From Marinobacter halodurans (lineage in GTDB: Bacteria > Pseudomonadota > Gammaproteobacteria > Pseudomonadales > Oleiphilaceae): DNA of 64,000 nucleotides. A program made the translations under genes and the position numbers. Positions 1 to 11,345 of this stretch are shown here, one piece after another (the stretch's first letter is position 1; the number at the start of each line of letters is the position of its first letter). Where the stretch lies: assembly GCF_004327985.1 (NCBI RefSeq), contig NZ_SJDL01000019.1, forward strand, positions 30,762 through 94,761, in the 5' to 3' direction. The notes beneath the pieces were generated by a model that was not told the origin of the DNA, did no database searches, and saw nothing but the letters and a program-made list of their open reading frames with translations.

Positions 1-2
1 GC

Positions 3-1097
3 CAGGGCATCGTTCACGTCATCGGGCCGGAGCAGGGCGCGACACTGCCGGGTATGACCATCGTCTGTGGCGATTCCCACACCTCGACCCACGGTGCCTT
101 CGGCACGCTGGCCCACGGTATCGGCACGTCTGAAGTCGAACACGTGTTGGCCACCCAGTGCCTGGTCCAGAAGAAGATGAAGAACATGCTGGTCAAGGTG
201 AACGGCAAGCTTGGACCCTACGTCACCGGCAAGGACGTGGTTCTCGCGATCATCGGTAAAATCGGCACCGCCGGCGGCACCGGCTACGCGATCGAGTTCG
301 GCGGAGAGGCGATTCGCAATCTGTCCATGGAAGCGCGGATGACCATCTGCAACATGTCCATCGAGGCCGGCGCCCGGGTGGGCATGGTGGCCGTGGACGA
401 CACCACCATCAATTACGTGAAGGGCCGTCCGTACGCGCCGAAGGGTGAGCAGTGGGAAGCCGCCGTTGCGGCCTGGAAGGACCTGCACAGCGATGCGGAT
501 GCCGAGTTCGACAAAGTGGTCGAGCTGGACGCCGCCGACATCAAGCCGCAGGTGACCTGGGGGACGTCGCCGGAAATGGTGGCCGGTGTCGACGGTCAGG
601 TTCCCGATCCCGGGCAGGAAGCGGACCCGATCAAGCGTGAAGGCATTGTGCGGGCACTCCAGTACATGGGCCTGAAGCCCAATATGCCGATTTCCGAGAT
701 CCAGCTGGACCGTGTCTTTATCGGCTCCTGCACCAACTCGCGCATTGAAGACCTGCGCGAAGCGGCGGCGGTGGTCAAGGGCCGCAAGGTGTCACCGACG
801 CTCAAGCAGGCCATGGTGGTGCCGGGCTCCGGTCTGGTGAAGGCGCAGGCCGAGCAGGAAGGGCTGGACAGGATCTTTATCGAAGCCGGCCTGGAATGGC
901 GGGATCCGGGCTGCTCCATGTGCCTGGCGATGAACGCCGACAAGCTCGGCCAGGGCGAGCATTGCGCGTCCACCTCCAACCGGAATTTCGAGGGGCGGCA
1001 GGGCTTTGGCGGCCGCACCCATCTGGTCAGCCCGGCCATGGCCGCCGCGGCCGCGATTGCCGGTCATTTCACTGACGTTCGTGAATTCGTTCACTAA
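3..1097 (+). CDS. leuC: 3-isopropylmalate dehydratase large subunit (5' end outside window)
   Basis: This is the large, Fe-S-carrying subunit of isopropylmalate isomerase. With LeuD it converts 2-isopropylmalate to 3-isopropylmalate in leucine synthesis. The reading frame is open from base 3, before the first in-frame ATG at 54, so the gene enters the window already in progress. An aconitase-type [13 protein letters not shown] segment follows that ATG. Three cysteine codons at 729 (SCTN), 912 and 921 (CSMC) are the expected [4Fe-4S] ligands. The gene ends 11 bases before leuD, so the two are surely co-transcribed. Confidence 0.97.
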   Translation, partial: QGIVHVIGPEQGATLPGMTIVCGDSHTSTHGAFGTLAHGIGTSEVEHVLATQCLVQKKMKNMLVKVNGKLGPYVTGKDVVLAIIGKIGTAGGTGYAIEFGGEAIRNLSMEARMTICNMSIEAGARVGMVAVDDTTINYVKGRPYAPKGEQWEAAVAAWKDLHSDADAEFDKVVELDAADIKPQVTWGTSPEMVAGVDGQVPDPGQEADPIKREGIVRALQYMGLKPNMPISEIQLDRVFIGSCTNSRIEDLREAAAVVKGRKVSPTLKQAMVVPGSGLVKAQAEQEGLDRIFIEAGLEWRDPGCSMCLAMNADKLGQGEHCASTSNRNFEGRQGFGGRTHLVSPAMAAAAAIAGHFTDVREFVH

Positions 1098-1108
1098 GGA
1101 GCCCAACC

Positions 1109-1762
1109 ATGCGTGCATTCAGTCATCATAAAGGCGTCGTGGCCCCGATGGATCGCTCCAACGTGGACACCGACCTGATCATTCCCAAGCAGTTCCTGAA
1201 GTCGATCAAGCGCACCGGTTTCGGTCCGAACCTGTTCGACGCGCTGCGTTACCTGGACGAAGGCAGGCCGGACCAGGATTGCTCCCAGCGCCCGCTGAAC
1301 CCGGATTTCTTCCTCAACCAGCCGCGTTACAGGGACGCCAGTGTCCTGCTGGCCCGGCGTAACTTTGGCTGTGGCTCCAGTCGCGAGCATGCCCCCTGGG
1401 CGCTCGACGACTATGGCTTCCGGGTGATTATCGCACCGAGCTTTGCCGACATCTTCTACAACAACTGCTTTAAGAATGGTCTGTTACCGATTGTTCTGGA
1501 TGAAGAAACCGTCGACAAGCTCTTCGCTGAAGTGGCCGAACAGGAAGGCTACCAGATCGAAGTCGATCTGCCGGCACAGGAAGTGGTCACGCCCTCCGGT
1601 GAGCGCTTCAGCTTCGAGGTGGACCCGTTCCGCAAGCACTGCCTGGTCAATGGCCTGGACGACATCGGCGTCACCCTGGAAGACAGCGATGCCATCAAGT
1701 CCTATGAAGCAGCGCGCCGCCAGAGTGCGCCCTGGCTGTTCGACGCCATCACCCATTCATAA
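1109..1762 (+). CDS. leuD: 3-isopropylmalate dehydratase small subunit
   Basis: This is the swivel-domain subunit that completes isopropylmalate isomerase with LeuC. The 217-residue product has the usual length. It opens with the family pattern of a start near a [17 protein letters not shown] segment, and it carries the [13 protein letters not shown] active-site loop near residues 88-100. An AGGAG-type ribosome site sits 7-12 bases before the ATG, just after the leuC stop. leuB follows after 23 bases, giving a leuCDB operon. Confidence 0.97.
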   Translation: MRAFSHHKGVVAPMDRSNVDTDLIIPKQFLKSIKRTGFGPNLFDALRYLDEGRPDQDCSQRPLNPDFFLNQPRYRDASVLLARRNFGCGSSREHAPWALDDYGFRVIIAPSFADIFYNNCFKNGLLPIVLDEETVDKLFAEVAEQEGYQIEVDLPAQEVVTPSGERFSFEVDPFRKHCLVNGLDDIGVTLEDSDAIKSYEAARRQSAPWLFDAITHS

Positions 1763-1785
1763 CAGAGACCACAGGAAACAAGGAT

Positions 1786-2859
1786 ATGAGTCAGTCAGTT
1801 TTGCTGCTGCCGGGTGACGGCATTGGCCCGGAAATTGTCGCCGAGGCGGAGCGGGTCCTGCACCGGGTGAACGAGAAATTCGACCTGGACCTCCACTTCG
1901 ACAGCGCCGATGTGGGCGGTGCCGCGATCGACGCCACCGGCGTGCCGCTGCCCGACAGCACCCTGGAGAAGGCCCAGAAGTCCGACGCGATCCTGCTGGG
2001 TGCTGTCGGCGGTCCCAAGTGGGAGGGTCTGGAGATCGCGATTCGCCCGGAAAAGGGGTTGCTGGGCCTGCGCTCCAACCTGGAGCTGTTTGCGAACCTG
2101 CGTCCGGCGATCCTGTATCCGCAGCTGGCATCCGCGTCGTCACTGAAGCCGGAAGTGGTATCCGGCCTGGATATCCTGATTGTCCGGGAGCTGACCGGCG
2201 GTATCTATTTCGGCCAGCCCCGCGGTGTGCGCGAGCTGGAAAACGGTGAACGCCAGGGTTACAACACCTACGTCTACAGTGAATCCGAGATCCGTCGGAT
2301 CGGTCGCGTTGCCTTCGAAGCCGCGCAACAGCGGGGCGGTAAGCTGTGTTCGGTGGACAAGTGCAACGTGCTGGAAGTCACCGAGCTGTGGCGCGAGATC
2401 ATGACGGATCTGGCCAGGGACTACCCGGATGTCGAGTTGTCGCACATGTACGTCGACAACGCCGCCATGCAACTGGTCAGGGCGCCGAAACAGTTCGACG
2501 TGATTGTGACCGGCAACATGTTTGGTGATATTCTTTCCGACGAAGCGGCCATGCTGACCGGTTCCATCGGCATGTTGCCGTCTGCATCACTGAATGCGGA
2601 AAAGCAGGGCATGTACGAGCCCTGCCATGGTTCCGCCCCGGATATTGCGGGTCAGGGCATTGCCAATCCGCTGGCAACGATCCTGTCGGCCGCGATGATG
2701 CTGCGGTACAGTCTGGGAGCGGAACAGGCGGCGCAGGCGATCGAAGCGGCCGTCAGTGCGGTACTCGATAAGGGCCTGCGAACTGCCGACATCATGTCCG
2801 AGGACGCATCCCGCGTCAGCACCCGGGAAATGGGTGACGCGGTGCTGGAAGCGCTTTGA
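1786..2859 (+). CDS. leuB: 3-isopropylmalate dehydrogenase
   Basis: LeuB oxidises and decarboxylates 3-isopropylmalate with NAD, the third step of leucine synthesis. The 357-residue product begins with the [11 protein letters not shown] motif of the isocitrate/isopropylmalate dehydrogenase family. It has the metal/substrate segment [10 protein letters not shown] and the NAD-binding [14 protein letters not shown] stretch near residues 282-295. It is third in leuCDB. The 119 bases before asd show no clear terminator, so read-through into asd is possible. Confidence 0.97.
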   Translation: MSQSVLLLPGDGIGPEIVAEAERVLHRVNEKFDLDLHFDSADVGGAAIDATGVPLPDSTLEKAQKSDAILLGAVGGPKWEGLEIAIRPEKGLLGLRSNLELFANLRPAILYPQLASASSLKPEVVSGLDILIVRELTGGIYFGQPRGVRELENGERQGYNTYVYSESEIRRIGRVAFEAAQQRGGKLCSVDKCNVLEVTELWREIMTDLARDYPDVELSHMYVDNAAMQLVRAPKQFDVIVTGNMFGDILSDEAAMLTGSIGMLPSASLNAEKQGMYEPCHGSAPDIAGQGIANPLATILSAAMMLRYSLGAEQAAQAIEAAVSAVLDKGLRTADIMSEDASRVSTREMGDAVLEAL

Positions 2860-2978
2860 TCGGACATACTCCAGAGACCTGACGACGGCTGGATGTTGCC
2901 GCCGCAGGATCATTCATCCGGTCCGGTCCCTGCAAAAGGGGAAGCGGGCCGGCACAGAACGAGGTTCAAAAGTCGCAC

Positions 2979-4094
2979 ATGAAGCGAGTTGGACTTATTG
3001 GCTGGCGCGGCATGGTGGGCTCTGTCCTCATGCAGCGCATGCAGGAAGAAAATGACTTCGCGGACATCGATCCGGTCTTTTTCTCAACATCCCAGGCCGG
3101 TCAGCCGGCGCCCGACGTGGGCAAGGCTGACGTACCGGCACTGAAGGACGCCTTTGACCTGGACGCGCTCCGGGAAATGGACGTCATCGTGACCTGCCAG
3201 GGTGGCGACTACACCAGCAAGGTTTTCGGCCCGCTGCGCGAATCCGGCTGGGACGGCTACTGGATCGATGCCGCCTCCACACTGCGTATGGCGGACCACT
3301 CCGTCATCATCCTGGACCCGGTCAACCGCAACGTCATCGACGATGCGCTGAGCCGTGGCGTGAAGGACTACATCGGTGGCAACTGCACCGTGAGCCTGAT
3401 GATGCTGGCCCTCGGCGGCCTGCTGGAGAACGACCTGATCGAGTGGATCTCACCGATGACCTATCAGGCAGCATCCGGCGCCGGCGCCCAGAACATGCGC
3501 GAGCTCCTCAACCAGATGGGACAACTGCATGGCAACGTCGCCGACCTCCTGGCCGATCCGGGTTCCGCGATCCTGGAAATCGATCGCAAGGTCACCGAAA
3601 CCATGCGGTCATCCGGGTTCCCGACCGACAACTTCGGCGTGCCGCTGGCCGGCAGCCTGATTCCCTACTGCGACAAGCAGCTGGAAAGCGGTCAGAGCAA
3701 GGAAGAGTGGAAAGCGCAGAGCGAGACCAACAAGATCCTGGGACGCAGCGACAGCCCGATCCCGATCGACGGTATCTGCGTGCGCATCGGCGCCATGCGC
3801 AGTCACAGCCAGGCGCTGACCATCAAGCTGCGCAAGGACATCCCGGTGAGCGAGATCGAATCGCTGCTGGCGACATCCAATGACTGGGTCAAGGTCGTTC
3901 CCAACGACCGTGAGGCCAGCATGGAAGAGCTGACACCGGCGAAGGTCACCGGCACTCTGAGCGTTCCGATCGGCCGTATCCGCAAACTGGCCATGGGGCC
4001 GGAGTACATTTCCGCGTTTACCGTCGGCGACCAGTTGCTCTGGGGCGCGGCTGAACCGCTGCGCCGGATGCTGCGGATCCTGCAGGAGCGCTGA
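2979..4094 (+). CDS. asd: Aspartate-semialdehyde dehydrogenase
   Basis: Asd reduces aspartyl phosphate to aspartate semialdehyde, the branch point to lysine/diaminopimelate, threonine and methionine. The 371-residue product is of the proteobacterial type. It has an N-terminal [10 protein letters not shown] nucleotide-binding loop and the catalytic cysteine at residue 136 in GGNCTVS. A strong hairpin terminator lies 70 bases downstream. Pseudomonads often carry a second asd-like gene (usg) before fimV; none is present here. Confidence 0.97.
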   Translation: MKRVGLIGWRGMVGSVLMQRMQEENDFADIDPVFFSTSQAGQPAPDVGKADVPALKDAFDLDALREMDVIVTCQGGDYTSKVFGPLRESGWDGYWIDAASTLRMADHSVIILDPVNRNVIDDALSRGVKDYIGGNCTVSLMMLALGGLLENDLIEWISPMTYQAASGAGAQNMRELLNQMGQLHGNVADLLADPGSAILEIDRKVTETMRSSGFPTDNFGVPLAGSLIPYCDKQLESGQSKEEWKAQSETNKILGRSDSPIPIDGICVRIGAMRSHSQALTIKLRKDIPVSEIESLLATSNDWVKVVPNDREASMEELTPAKVTGTLSVPIGRIRKLAMGPEYISAFTVGDQLLWGAAEPLRRMLRILQER

Positions 4095-4163
4095 TGAGCG
4101 CCATTTTCACGTCGCCAGGGCGGGGTGGAAATGCTAACTGCGTCCCCTTTTGGGGCGTTGAGT

Positions 4164-4206
4164 CAGGGGCGAAAGCTGCATTAGGCTTTCGCCCCTGTTA
4201 TTTTTG
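4164..4206 (+). terminator. Rho-independent terminator after asd
   Basis: A 13-bp perfect stem (4164-4176 with 4185-4197) closes an 8-base loop. It is followed by TTATTTTT, the layout of a strong intrinsic terminator ending the leu-asd transcription unit. Confidence 0.9.
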
Positions 4207-4359
4207 GTCACAGGATCGTTTCGGTGACAAGTCGGACAATCGGGACAGAACCGGTTGTTTTCGGGGTGAAAACGTACAGTGGTGGATGAATTTTCGCCAC
4301 CTGAACAGCATCTTCCGAACATTTGTTTAACAACAATTACAAACATTATCGCTGATCGA

Positions 4360-4381
4360 TTGATAAAGAGGGCTTTATCAA
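4360..4381. promoter_or_regulatory. Perfect inverted repeat in the fimV leader
   Basis: The arms TTGATAAAG and CTTTATCAA are perfectly complementary around a central AGGG. No T-run follows, so it does not look like a terminator. It could be an operator or an mRNA hairpin about 140 bases before the fimV start. No regulator can be named. Confidence 0.45.
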
Positions 4382-4522
4382 CAATACTTTCGCAAATGTA
4401 ATCCTCAGATCAATCAGAGGCTCCCTGACAACAATAAAGCGAAAGTCGGAAGTCATCCAACCTCGTCCGAGTCTGAATTACAGACGGCAGTAACGAATAA
4501 CGGAGACTGGTAAGGAAAAAGC

Positions 4523-7500
4523 ATGAAGGTACGCAAACTTGCGGTTGCGCTGGCTCTGGTAGGAGGGCTCGGCTCAGGCGTTGCTAATGCGCTCGGGCTC
4601 GGCGAAGTGGAGCTTCAATCCTATCTCAATCAACCCCTCGACGCGGATATCGAGCTGCGTAACACAGGTGGTGTGAGCCCGAACGAGGTATACGTCAACC
4701 TGGCGTCGCAGGACGTCTTTGATCGTGTCGGGATCGATCGTGAATTTTTCCTTACCAATCTCAAATTCAACGTGGCTACCGCACCAAACGGCCAGTTGAT
4801 GATCCACGTCTCCACCAAGCAGGCGGTTCGGGAGCCTTACCTGAACTTCCTGATTGAAGTGACCTGGCCGAACGGTAAGCTTCTGCGTGAGTACTCGATG
4901 CTGCTGGATCCGCCCGTCTACGCGGAGAAAGTCGGCGACTCCGTGGCCCAGCCGGTCCAGGCGCCGTCGACCGATCGCCAGGCCAGCACGCCATCGCAGG
5001 CGTCCGGCACGGCCCGGCAGCCATCGCGCAACACCGCAGCACCGACATCAGGCCAGTCCGGTTCGTACGGACGCACCTTCGGGCCGACGGGACCTTCCGA
5101 CACGCTCTGGGGCATCGCCCAACAGGTGCGCCCGAATGCCAGTTATACGCCGCAACAGGTCATGCTGGCACTGCAGGACCTGAACCCGGATGCCTTCATG
5201 GACGGCAATATCAATCGCCTCAAGCGTGGCCAGGTGTTGCGTATACCCACGGCGGAGCAGATTGAAGCACGCACCCGTCAACAGGCCTACCAGGAGGTCG
5301 TTGCCCAGAACCAGGCGCTGAAGCAGGCGCAGCAGACGGTGGACGCGACCGGCCAGCAGCCAGCACAGGGCGCGCCGGCACAGACCCAGGGTGGCGACGA
5401 GCTTCGCCTGAGTGCGGGTAACGACTCGACCAGCCCGGAGAAGGGCGCGTCATCCGGCGGCGCTGAGGGTGTTGCCGGTGGCAGGGAAGGCAGCACCGAA
5501 GTGGTGATGGAGCAACTGGACAAGGCCCAGCGCGAGAATGAGGAGCTCAACTCCCGGGTTGAGGATCTCCAGTCGCAGTTGGCGACCATGCAACGTCTGG
5601 TTGAACTGAAGAATTCCCAGTTGGCCGAACTTCAGGCGCAGGCCGGAAAATCAGGCGATGCCGAGGCGGCAGGCGGCGGTGAAGGTGAGCCGAAGGACGC
5701 CGCCCAGGCAGCTGCGACCGGCGAAGGTGCCGCCGCCGAAGCCGGATCGGCAGCAGCGCCTGAAGGCGAGCAGATGACGGACGCCACCGCCGCGTCGGAG
5801 TCGTCCACGGCTGAAGACCAGATGGCCGCAAGTGACGACACGGCATCGGCTGAGGGCATGACCGCCGAAGCGGCCGGCACTGGTTCCGAAACCGCGTCAT
5901 CCGAACAGACACCGGCCGACCAGGAGAAGACCGCCCCGGAAGCCCAGTCTGATACCACGGCTGCGGCCCCGGCGGAGCCTGGGCAACAGGCACCGAAGCC
6001 GGCCAAGCCGGCAGCCGCTCAGCCGAGCGAGCCGGAGGTGGAAGACAAGGGCTTCGTCGGCAATATCGTTGAAGCGTTCAAGAACAACCGGATGTACCAG
6101 ATTGCCGGCGGGGGCGCGGCGATCCTCGCGCTGCTCCTGCTCGGTCTGCTGGCCCGCCGTAACGCGAACCGTGAGAAGGCGTTCTACGAGCAGTTGAACG
6201 AAGAGTCGGCCCAGGACGATGGCAATATCGACCTGGGCGTCGGCGCCAGTGGCGAAGAGGGTGAAGAGAAGGATGCCCTGGCCGAGGCGGATGCGTACAT
6301 CGCCTACGGCCGTCACGATCAGGCGGTTGAGGTTCTGGAATCGGCCATCTCCCGGGAGCCGAGCCGGACGGACCTTCGCCTCAAGCTACTGGCCGTCTAC
6401 GCTGAGACTGAGGATCGTTCAGCGTTCGAGAAGCAGTATGGCGAACTGGAAGCCCTCGACGACGAGTCTGCCATGACCGAGGCCCAGACGCTTCGCAACC
6501 GGCTCGATGAAGTGGAATCCACACCCAGTATCGATGATCTGGAATCGCAGTTGCGTTCGGATGTGGGTTCGGCGCCGACCGGGGAGGTGACGGAGGACTC
6601 GTTTGCCGGTCTTTACAGCGAAACGTCTGAGGCCGAATCCGAACCGCAGGATGAAGCAACGGCCAAGGCTGGGGACGACCTGGACTTCGATTCCCTGGAG
6701 CTGGACGAGGAGCCTATTGCCGGCGAGGGGGAAGATGAGGCGTCCCGGGCGGGGCCCGAATCGCCCGTCGAATACGATATATCGGATCTGGGCTTCGATG
6801 AGGACGAGATCGAGAGCAGCGACACCTCGACCGAGCCGGAACAGGGCGTAGAGGAATCCGCCACGGCTGACGACCTGGACCTTGATATCGACTTTGAAGA
6901 CGAGTCGGCGGACAACGCCGAAGAGCCTGAGCTGACCGAGGAGGATTTCGGTTCGCTGGAGCTGGACGACAGTCTGCTGGAGGACGAGGCGGAGCCGGAA
7001 TCCGAGCGCGCCACCAGTGACGACGAACTGCCGCCGCTGGAGGAGGAACCGGAGCTGGCCGCCGACGAGCAGGGTAACCTGGACGAGTCCTTCCTGGATG
7101 ACCTGGACGCCGAGCTGGAGAAAGTGGCCAATGAAACGGAAGACGAGCCGACCGAATCCGAATCTGCAGACACGCTGGACGAGCTGGAACTGGATGTCTC
7201 CGACGAAGACCTGGCGCTGATGGAAGAGGTGGCGGAAACGCCGGAGGACGATCAGGTTGAGCCGCTGACCGACGACGAAATTCCGGAATTGGACGAAGAG
7301 CTGGATCTCGATGATTCCCTGGCGGGCGTGGATGACGACGACAATATCCCGGTGGCCGAGGAGCCGGCTGAACCTGCCGCTGACGAGGAAAAGTCGACGG
7401 ACGAGACCCGCAAGGATGGCGACATGATGGATTTCGACGAAACGTCACTGGACGACGAGGACGATTTCGACTTCCTCGCCGGCACGGATGAAGCGGCCAC

Positions 7501-7636
7501 CAAGCTGGATCTCGCCCGAGCCTATATCGAAATGGGCGACTCCGACGGTGCCCGCGATATCCTGGAGGAGGTTGCCATCGAGGGTAGCGACGATCAGAAG
7601 GCGGAAGCCCAGGATCTGCTTAAAAACCTGGCCTGA
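4523..7636 (+). CDS. fimV: FimV/HubP-type polar hub protein
   Basis: FimV-family proteins sit at the cell pole, bind peptidoglycan and organise type IV pili, twitching and chemosensory signalling. This 1037-residue product has a signal peptide (about 1-24) and a conserved N-terminal FimV domain. A LysM-like segment lies near 187-246, a coiled coil near 328-372, an Ala/Glu-rich linker, and one membrane span near 524-546. A very acidic cytoplasmic region follows. It ends with the FimV C-terminal helix motif (KLDLARAYIEMGD). Its length is similar to or somewhat longer than Pseudomonas FimV. It lies between asd and truA, as in pseudomonads, and has its own terminator. Confidence 0.95.
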   Translation: MKVRKLAVALALVGGLGSGVANALGLGEVELQSYLNQPLDADIELRNTGGVSPNEVYVNLASQDVFDRVGIDREFFLTNLKFNVATAPNGQLMIHVSTKQAVREPYLNFLIEVTWPNGKLLREYSMLLDPPVYAEKVGDSVAQPVQAPSTDRQASTPSQASGTARQPSRNTAAPTSGQSGSYGRTFGPTGPSDTLWGIAQQVRPNASYTPQQVMLALQDLNPDAFMDGNINRLKRGQVLRIPTAEQIEARTRQQAYQEVVAQNQALKQAQQTVDATGQQPAQGAPAQTQGGDELRLSAGNDSTSPEKGASSGGAEGVAGGREGSTEVVMEQLDKAQRENEELNSRVEDLQSQLATMQRLVELKNSQLAELQAQAGKSGDAEAAGGGEGEPKDAAQAAATGEGAAAEAGSAAAPEGEQMTDATAASESSTAEDQMAASDDTASAEGMTAEAAGTGSETASSEQTPADQEKTAPEAQSDTTAAAPAEPGQQAPKPAKPAAAQPSEPEVEDKGFVGNIVEAFKNNRMYQIAGGGAAILALLLLGLLARRNANREKAFYEQLNEESAQDDGNIDLGVGASGEEGEEKDALAEADAYIAYGRHDQAVEVLESAISREPSRTDLRLKLLAVYAETEDRSAFEKQYGELEALDDESAMTEAQTLRNRLDEVESTPSIDDLESQLRSDVGSAPTGEVTEDSFAGLYSETSEAESEPQDEATAKAGDDLDFDSLELDEEPIAGEGEDEASRAGPESPVEYDISDLGFDEDEIESSDTSTEPEQGVEESATADDLDLDIDFEDESADNAEEPELTEEDFGSLELDDSLLEDEAEPESERATSDDELPPLEEEPELAADEQGNLDESFLDDLDAELEKVANETEDEPTESESADTLDELELDVSDEDLALMEEVAETPEDDQVEPLTDDEIPELDEELDLDDSLAGVDDDDNIPVAEEPAEPAADEEKSTDETRKDGDMMDFDETSLDDEDDFDFLAGTDEAATKLDLARAYIEMGDSDGARDILEEVAIEGSDDQKAEAQDLLKNLA

Positions 7637-7665
7637 TCCGTTATACTGTCCGCAATGCTATGGAG

Positions 7666-7697
7666 CGCCGGAGGGAATCCCTCCGGCGTTTTTGTTT
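7666..7697 (+). terminator. Rho-independent terminator after fimV
   Basis: A 10-bp perfect GC-rich stem (7666-7675 with 7679-7688) closes a 3-base loop. It is followed by TTTTTGTTT, which isolates fimV from truA. Confidence 0.92.
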
Positions 7698-7726
7698 CCG
7701 CGATACCCCGAATGGTTTAATCCACG

Positions 7727-8632
7727 TTGTTATCCACATCCGCAGAATTTGATCAGGACGCGCCGATCGGCAACGGACGGGTTGCCCTGTTGTTCGAGTA
7801 CGATGGTGCCGCCTTCCATGGCTGGCAGCAGCAGAAATCAGGTGTGCCTTCGGTGGAAGGCCAGTTGCAGCAGGCCGTTTCCCGGGTGGCCAATGAAACG
7901 GTCGATCTGGTCTGTGCTGGACGCACCGATGCCGGTGTCCATGCCTCGGCCCAGGTGGTTCATTTCGAAACGCAGTCCGTACGCAGCTACCGTTCCTGGA
8001 TCATGGGCATCAATACCGCACTGCGCGGCGACATTGCTGTGCGTTGGGCCGGACAGATGGCGGACGATTTCCACGCCCGCTTCAGCGCCATCAGCCGCCG
8101 CTACCGCTACGTGATTTTTAATCACCCGGTACGGCCGGGCATCCTGCGAAACCAGGTGGCCTGGACCTTTCGCCCCCTTGACGCGAACCGCATGCATGAA
8201 GCGGCGCAAGCGCTGGTGGGCGAGCATGACTTTTCGTCCTTTCGGGCGGCAGGGTGTCAATCCCGCACGCCCAACCGGAACGTGCACTTCATCCGCATCA
8301 CCCGTCATGGTGACTATGTCGTCATCGATATCCAGGCCAACGCTTTCCTGCATCATATGGTCCGCAATATCGCCGGAGCGCTGATGGCGGTTGGCAACGG
8401 CAAGCAGCCAGTCGGGTGGATCCGTGAGATACTGGAACAACGGGACCGGCGTCAGGCGGACATCACGGGACCGGCCCACGGCCTTTACCTGGTCAGCGTC
8501 GGTTATCCTGACGATGCGGGTATTCCCAGCGAGGCGCCCGGCCCCGAGTTTATGCAGCCGTGGTTTACGGCGGAGCAGCAGGCGTTGGTTGAAGGTCCGG
8601 TCTTCAGGAAACAACGGAGTGCGTTGGAATGA
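7727..8632 (+). CDS. truA: tRNA pseudouridine(38-40) synthase
   Basis: TruA isomerises uridines 38-40 in the tRNA anticodon stem. The catalytic aspartate is residue 68 in GRTDAGVHA, and the [11 protein letters not shown] segment at 24-34 is typical. The product has 301 residues. An in-frame TAA at 7718 and the lack of an early ATG make TTG at 7727 the likely start, only about 30 bases after the fimV terminator. The stop overlaps the trpF start as ATGA, suggesting translational coupling. Confidence 0.95.
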   Translation: MLSTSAEFDQDAPIGNGRVALLFEYDGAAFHGWQQQKSGVPSVEGQLQQAVSRVANETVDLVCAGRTDAGVHASAQVVHFETQSVRSYRSWIMGINTALRGDIAVRWAGQMADDFHARFSAISRRYRYVIFNHPVRPGILRNQVAWTFRPLDANRMHEAAQALVGEHDFSSFRAAGCQSRTPNRNVHFIRITRHGDYVVIDIQANAFLHHMVRNIAGALMAVGNGKQPVGWIREILEQRDRRQADITGPAHGLYLVSVGYPDDAGIPSEAPGPEFMQPWFTAEQQALVEGPVFRKQRSALE

Positions 8633-9249
8633 GAACGCGGGTCAAGATTTGTGGCATCACACGCCTGGAAGATGCGCTGGTCGCCGTTGAGGCCGGGGCG
8701 GACGCCATCGGCCTGGTGTTCTATGCGCCCAGCCCGAGGGCCGTCGACATTGAACAGGCGGCGGCCATCGTCCGCGAATTGCCGCCCTTCGTTGAAAGCG
8801 TTGGTCTGTTCGTCAACCCGGAAGCGTCGCTTGTACGTCGTGTCATGGACAGCGTGGGGCTGTCGCTGCTGCAGTTTCATGGCGACGAGACGCCCGGCTT
8901 CTGTGAGCAGTTCGGGCGCCGCTGGATGAAAGCGGTCCGGGTACAGGGGCGGGCGGATATCGAAGCCGCCTACCGGACCTATCATCAAGCTTCCGGTCTG
9001 TTGGTGGATGCCTATGACCCACACCGTTTCGGCGGGACCGGACAGACATTCGACTGGTCGCTGATTCCCGATGAGCGTCCCAAACCCTTGATATTGGCCG
9101 GTGGTTTGAACTCTGCTAACGTAGCGGGCGCCGTGGCGGCCGTCAGGCCCTGGGCGGTCGATGTCAGTGGAGGCGTTGAACGGGAAAAGGGAATCAAGGA
9201 CCCGTCCCGTATCATTGAATTTATCAGAGAGGTGAACCGTGTCGGTTAA
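8629..9249 (+). CDS. trpF: Phosphoribosylanthranilate isomerase
   Basis: TrpF carries out the Amadori rearrangement of phosphoribosylanthranilate to CdRP in tryptophan synthesis. The 206-residue barrel starts with VKICGITR, which carries the general-base cysteine, and ends with DVSGGVE, which carries the acid aspartate and phosphate-binding glycines. It overlaps truA by 4 bases and trpB by 11 bases, so it is part of a coupled unit. Confidence 0.97.
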   Translation: MRTRVKICGITRLEDALVAVEAGADAIGLVFYAPSPRAVDIEQAAAIVRELPPFVESVGLFVNPEASLVRRVMDSVGLSLLQFHGDETPGFCEQFGRRWMKAVRVQGRADIEAAYRTYHQASGLLVDAYDPHRFGGTGQTFDWSLIPDERPKPLILAGGLNSANVAGAVAAVRPWAVDVSGGVEREKGIKDPSRIIEFIREVNRVG

Positions 9250-10459
9250 GCTGACTGAAGAGATGCTGCGTGCGTTGCCGGATACCCGGGGCCATTTTGG
9301 AGCCTATGGTGGCCGCTTTGTGTCCGAAACGCTGATGGACTCGTTGATGCAGCTGGAGACGGAATATCTCAAGCTGCGTGACGACGCTGAATTCCAGGCC
9401 ACGTTCGACAAGGATCTGGCGGATTACGTCGGTCGCCCGAGCCCACTCTATTTCGCGGAACGGCTGACCCGGGAGACCGGTGGCGCGCAGATCTGGCTCA
9501 AGCGTGAAGACCTGAATCACACCGGCGCCCACAAGGTGAACAACACCATTGGTCAGGCGCTTTTGGCGAGTTTCCTGGGCAAGAAGCGTGTGATTGCGGA
9601 AACCGGCGCCGGCCAGCATGGTGTCGCCACCGCTACGGTTTGTGCCCGCCTGGGTCTGGAATGCCACGTCTTCATGGGATCGGAAGACGTCAAGCGGCAG
9701 TCGCTGAACGTTTACCGCATGAAACTACTGGGGGCAGAGGTGCACGCCGTCGAGAGTGGTACCAAAACCCTCAAGGACGCCATGAACGAAGCCATGCGGG
9801 ACTGGGTCACCAACGTCGACGATACCTTCTACATCATTGGCACGGTCGCCGGTCCGCACCCGTATCCAATGCTGGTACGCGACTTCCAGGCGGTCATTGG
9901 CCGTGAGACCCGTCGCCAGGCGCTGGCGCAGGCGGGGCGTCTGCCGGATGCGCTGGTGGCCTGCGTAGGTGGCGGCTCCAACGCCATTGGCCTGTTCTAT
10001 CCCTTCCTGACCGATGAGAGTGTGGCCATGTACGGCGTGGAAGCCGGTGGGTTGGGGCTGTCAACTGGGCAGCACGCGGCGCCGCTTTCTGCCGGCCGTC
10101 CGGGCGTGTTGCACGGCAACCGGACCTACCTGATGGAGGACGAGAACGGCCAGATCGCGGGAACCCACTCGGTCAGTGCCGGCCTCGACTATCCGGGTGT
10201 CGGTCCCGAGCACAGCTGGCTCAAGGATATCGGCCGGGCCCAGTATGTTTCGGTGACCGATGACGAGGCCCTGGCGGGCTTCCGCCAACTGACCCGGGTC
10301 GAGGGCATCATGCCGGCGCTGGAAAGCGCCCATGCGGTGGCCTACGCGACCAAACTGGCGGCGTCCATGGACAAGGGCCAGATGGTGGTGATCAACGTCT
10401 CCGGTCGCGGCGACAAGGATATCCATACCATCGCGCAGCTCGATGGTATTGAGGTTTAA
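9239..10459 (+). CDS. trpB: Tryptophan synthase beta subunit
   Basis: TrpB condenses indole with serine using PLP. The 406-residue product has the PLP lysine at residue 99 (HKVNNTIGQ) and the phosphate-binding GGGSNAIG loop near residues 241-248. The start is GTG at 9239, inside the trpF 3' end, which matches the usual N-terminus and leaves an 11-base overlap. trpA follows after 18 bases. Confidence 0.98.
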   Translation: MSVKLTEEMLRALPDTRGHFGAYGGRFVSETLMDSLMQLETEYLKLRDDAEFQATFDKDLADYVGRPSPLYFAERLTRETGGAQIWLKREDLNHTGAHKVNNTIGQALLASFLGKKRVIAETGAGQHGVATATVCARLGLECHVFMGSEDVKRQSLNVYRMKLLGAEVHAVESGTKTLKDAMNEAMRDWVTNVDDTFYIIGTVAGPHPYPMLVRDFQAVIGRETRRQALAQAGRLPDALVACVGGGSNAIGLFYPFLTDESVAMYGVEAGGLGLSTGQHAAPLSAGRPGVLHGNRTYLMEDENGQIAGTHSVSAGLDYPGVGPEHSWLKDIGRAQYVSVTDDEALAGFRQLTRVEGIMPALESAHAVAYATKLAASMDKGQMVVINVSGRGDKDIHTIAQLDGIEV

Positions 10460-10477
10460 CTGGATCTGGGGAATCGC

Positions 10478-11290
10478 ATGAGTCGTATTCAAACTGTACT
10501 GCAGACACTCAAAGGGCAGGGCCGCAAAGCACTGATTCCCTACATCACGGCCGGTGATCCACATCCGGACCGGACCGTCGAACTGATGCACACGCTGGTC
10601 GAGGCCGGCGCCGATATCATCGAGCTTGGGGTACCGTTTTCGGACCCCATGGCCGACGGCCCGGTGATCCAGTTGGCCTGCGAGCGGGCGCTCAAGCACG
10701 GGACCTCGTTGCGCCAGGTGCTGGAGATGGTAAAAACCTTCCGCAGCCGTGACGACAAGACCCCGATTGTCCTGATGGGGTATCTGAACCCGGTTGAGGC
10801 CATGGGTTATGAAGTCTTCTCCGATGCGGCAAAGGCAGCCGGTGTGGACGGTGTCCTGACCGTGGACCTGCCCCCGGAAGAAGCAGAGGATGTCGCTCCG
10901 CTGTTTGCCGAGCGCGGGCTGGACCCGATTTTCCTGTTGGCGCCGACGACCACCGAGGATCGTATCCGGGCAATCAGTGCACACAGCTCCGGCTACATCT
11001 ACTATGTTTCCCTGAAGGGTGTGACCGGCTCGGCCCAACTGAATGTTGACGATGTCGCCGAAAAAGTCAGCCGGATTCATGCACTGACCTCTGTCCCGGT
11101 GGGTGTCGGTTTCGGTATTCGCAACGCCGAAACTGCCGCTGCCGTGGGTCGGGTATCCGATGGTGTAATTGTGGGAAGTATCCTGGTCGATACAATTGCC
11201 AAAAATCAGGATGACATTGAGGCGTTGAAGTCCTCACTGGTCAGCCTCCTGAAACCGATGCGCGAAGCCCTGGACGAACTGGCGTCCTGA
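10478..11290 (+). CDS. trpA: Tryptophan synthase alpha subunit
   Basis: TrpA cleaves indole-3-glycerol phosphate and passes indole through a tunnel to TrpB. The 270-residue barrel has the catalytic Glu49 and Asp60 in [14 protein letters not shown], and the phosphate site GVGFGIRN near residues 209-216. It lies between trpB and accD. The trpE, G, D and C genes are not in the window, so the tryptophan pathway is split between loci. Confidence 0.98.
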   Translation: MSRIQTVLQTLKGQGRKALIPYITAGDPHPDRTVELMHTLVEAGADIIELGVPFSDPMADGPVIQLACERALKHGTSLRQVLEMVKTFRSRDDKTPIVLMGYLNPVEAMGYEVFSDAAKAAGVDGVLTVDLPPEEAEDVAPLFAERGLDPIFLLAPTTTEDRIRAISAHSSGYIYYVSLKGVTGSAQLNVDDVAEKVSRIHALTSVPVGVGFGIRNAETAAAVGRVSDGVIVGSILVDTIAKNQDDIEALKSSLVSLLKPMREALDELAS

Positions 11291-11345
11291 GACGGGGCGT
11301 TTGGCACGGAACAGGCCCAACAGGAACGAATAACGGGAAGACATC

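Larger units (their letters stand above)
4095..4522. other. Intergenic asd-fimV, AT-rich leader
   Basis: These 428 bases hold the asd terminator (4164-4206), a smaller GC hairpin at 4141-4157, and a visibly AT-rich leader before fimV with a perfect inverted repeat at 4360-4381. I see no convincing gene. The short frame starting at the asd stop has no family features and runs through the terminator. Confidence 0.7.

Noticed and set aside
4094..4330. A 78-residue frame starting at the asd stop
   Set aside because: It runs through the asd terminator hairpin and has no family features.
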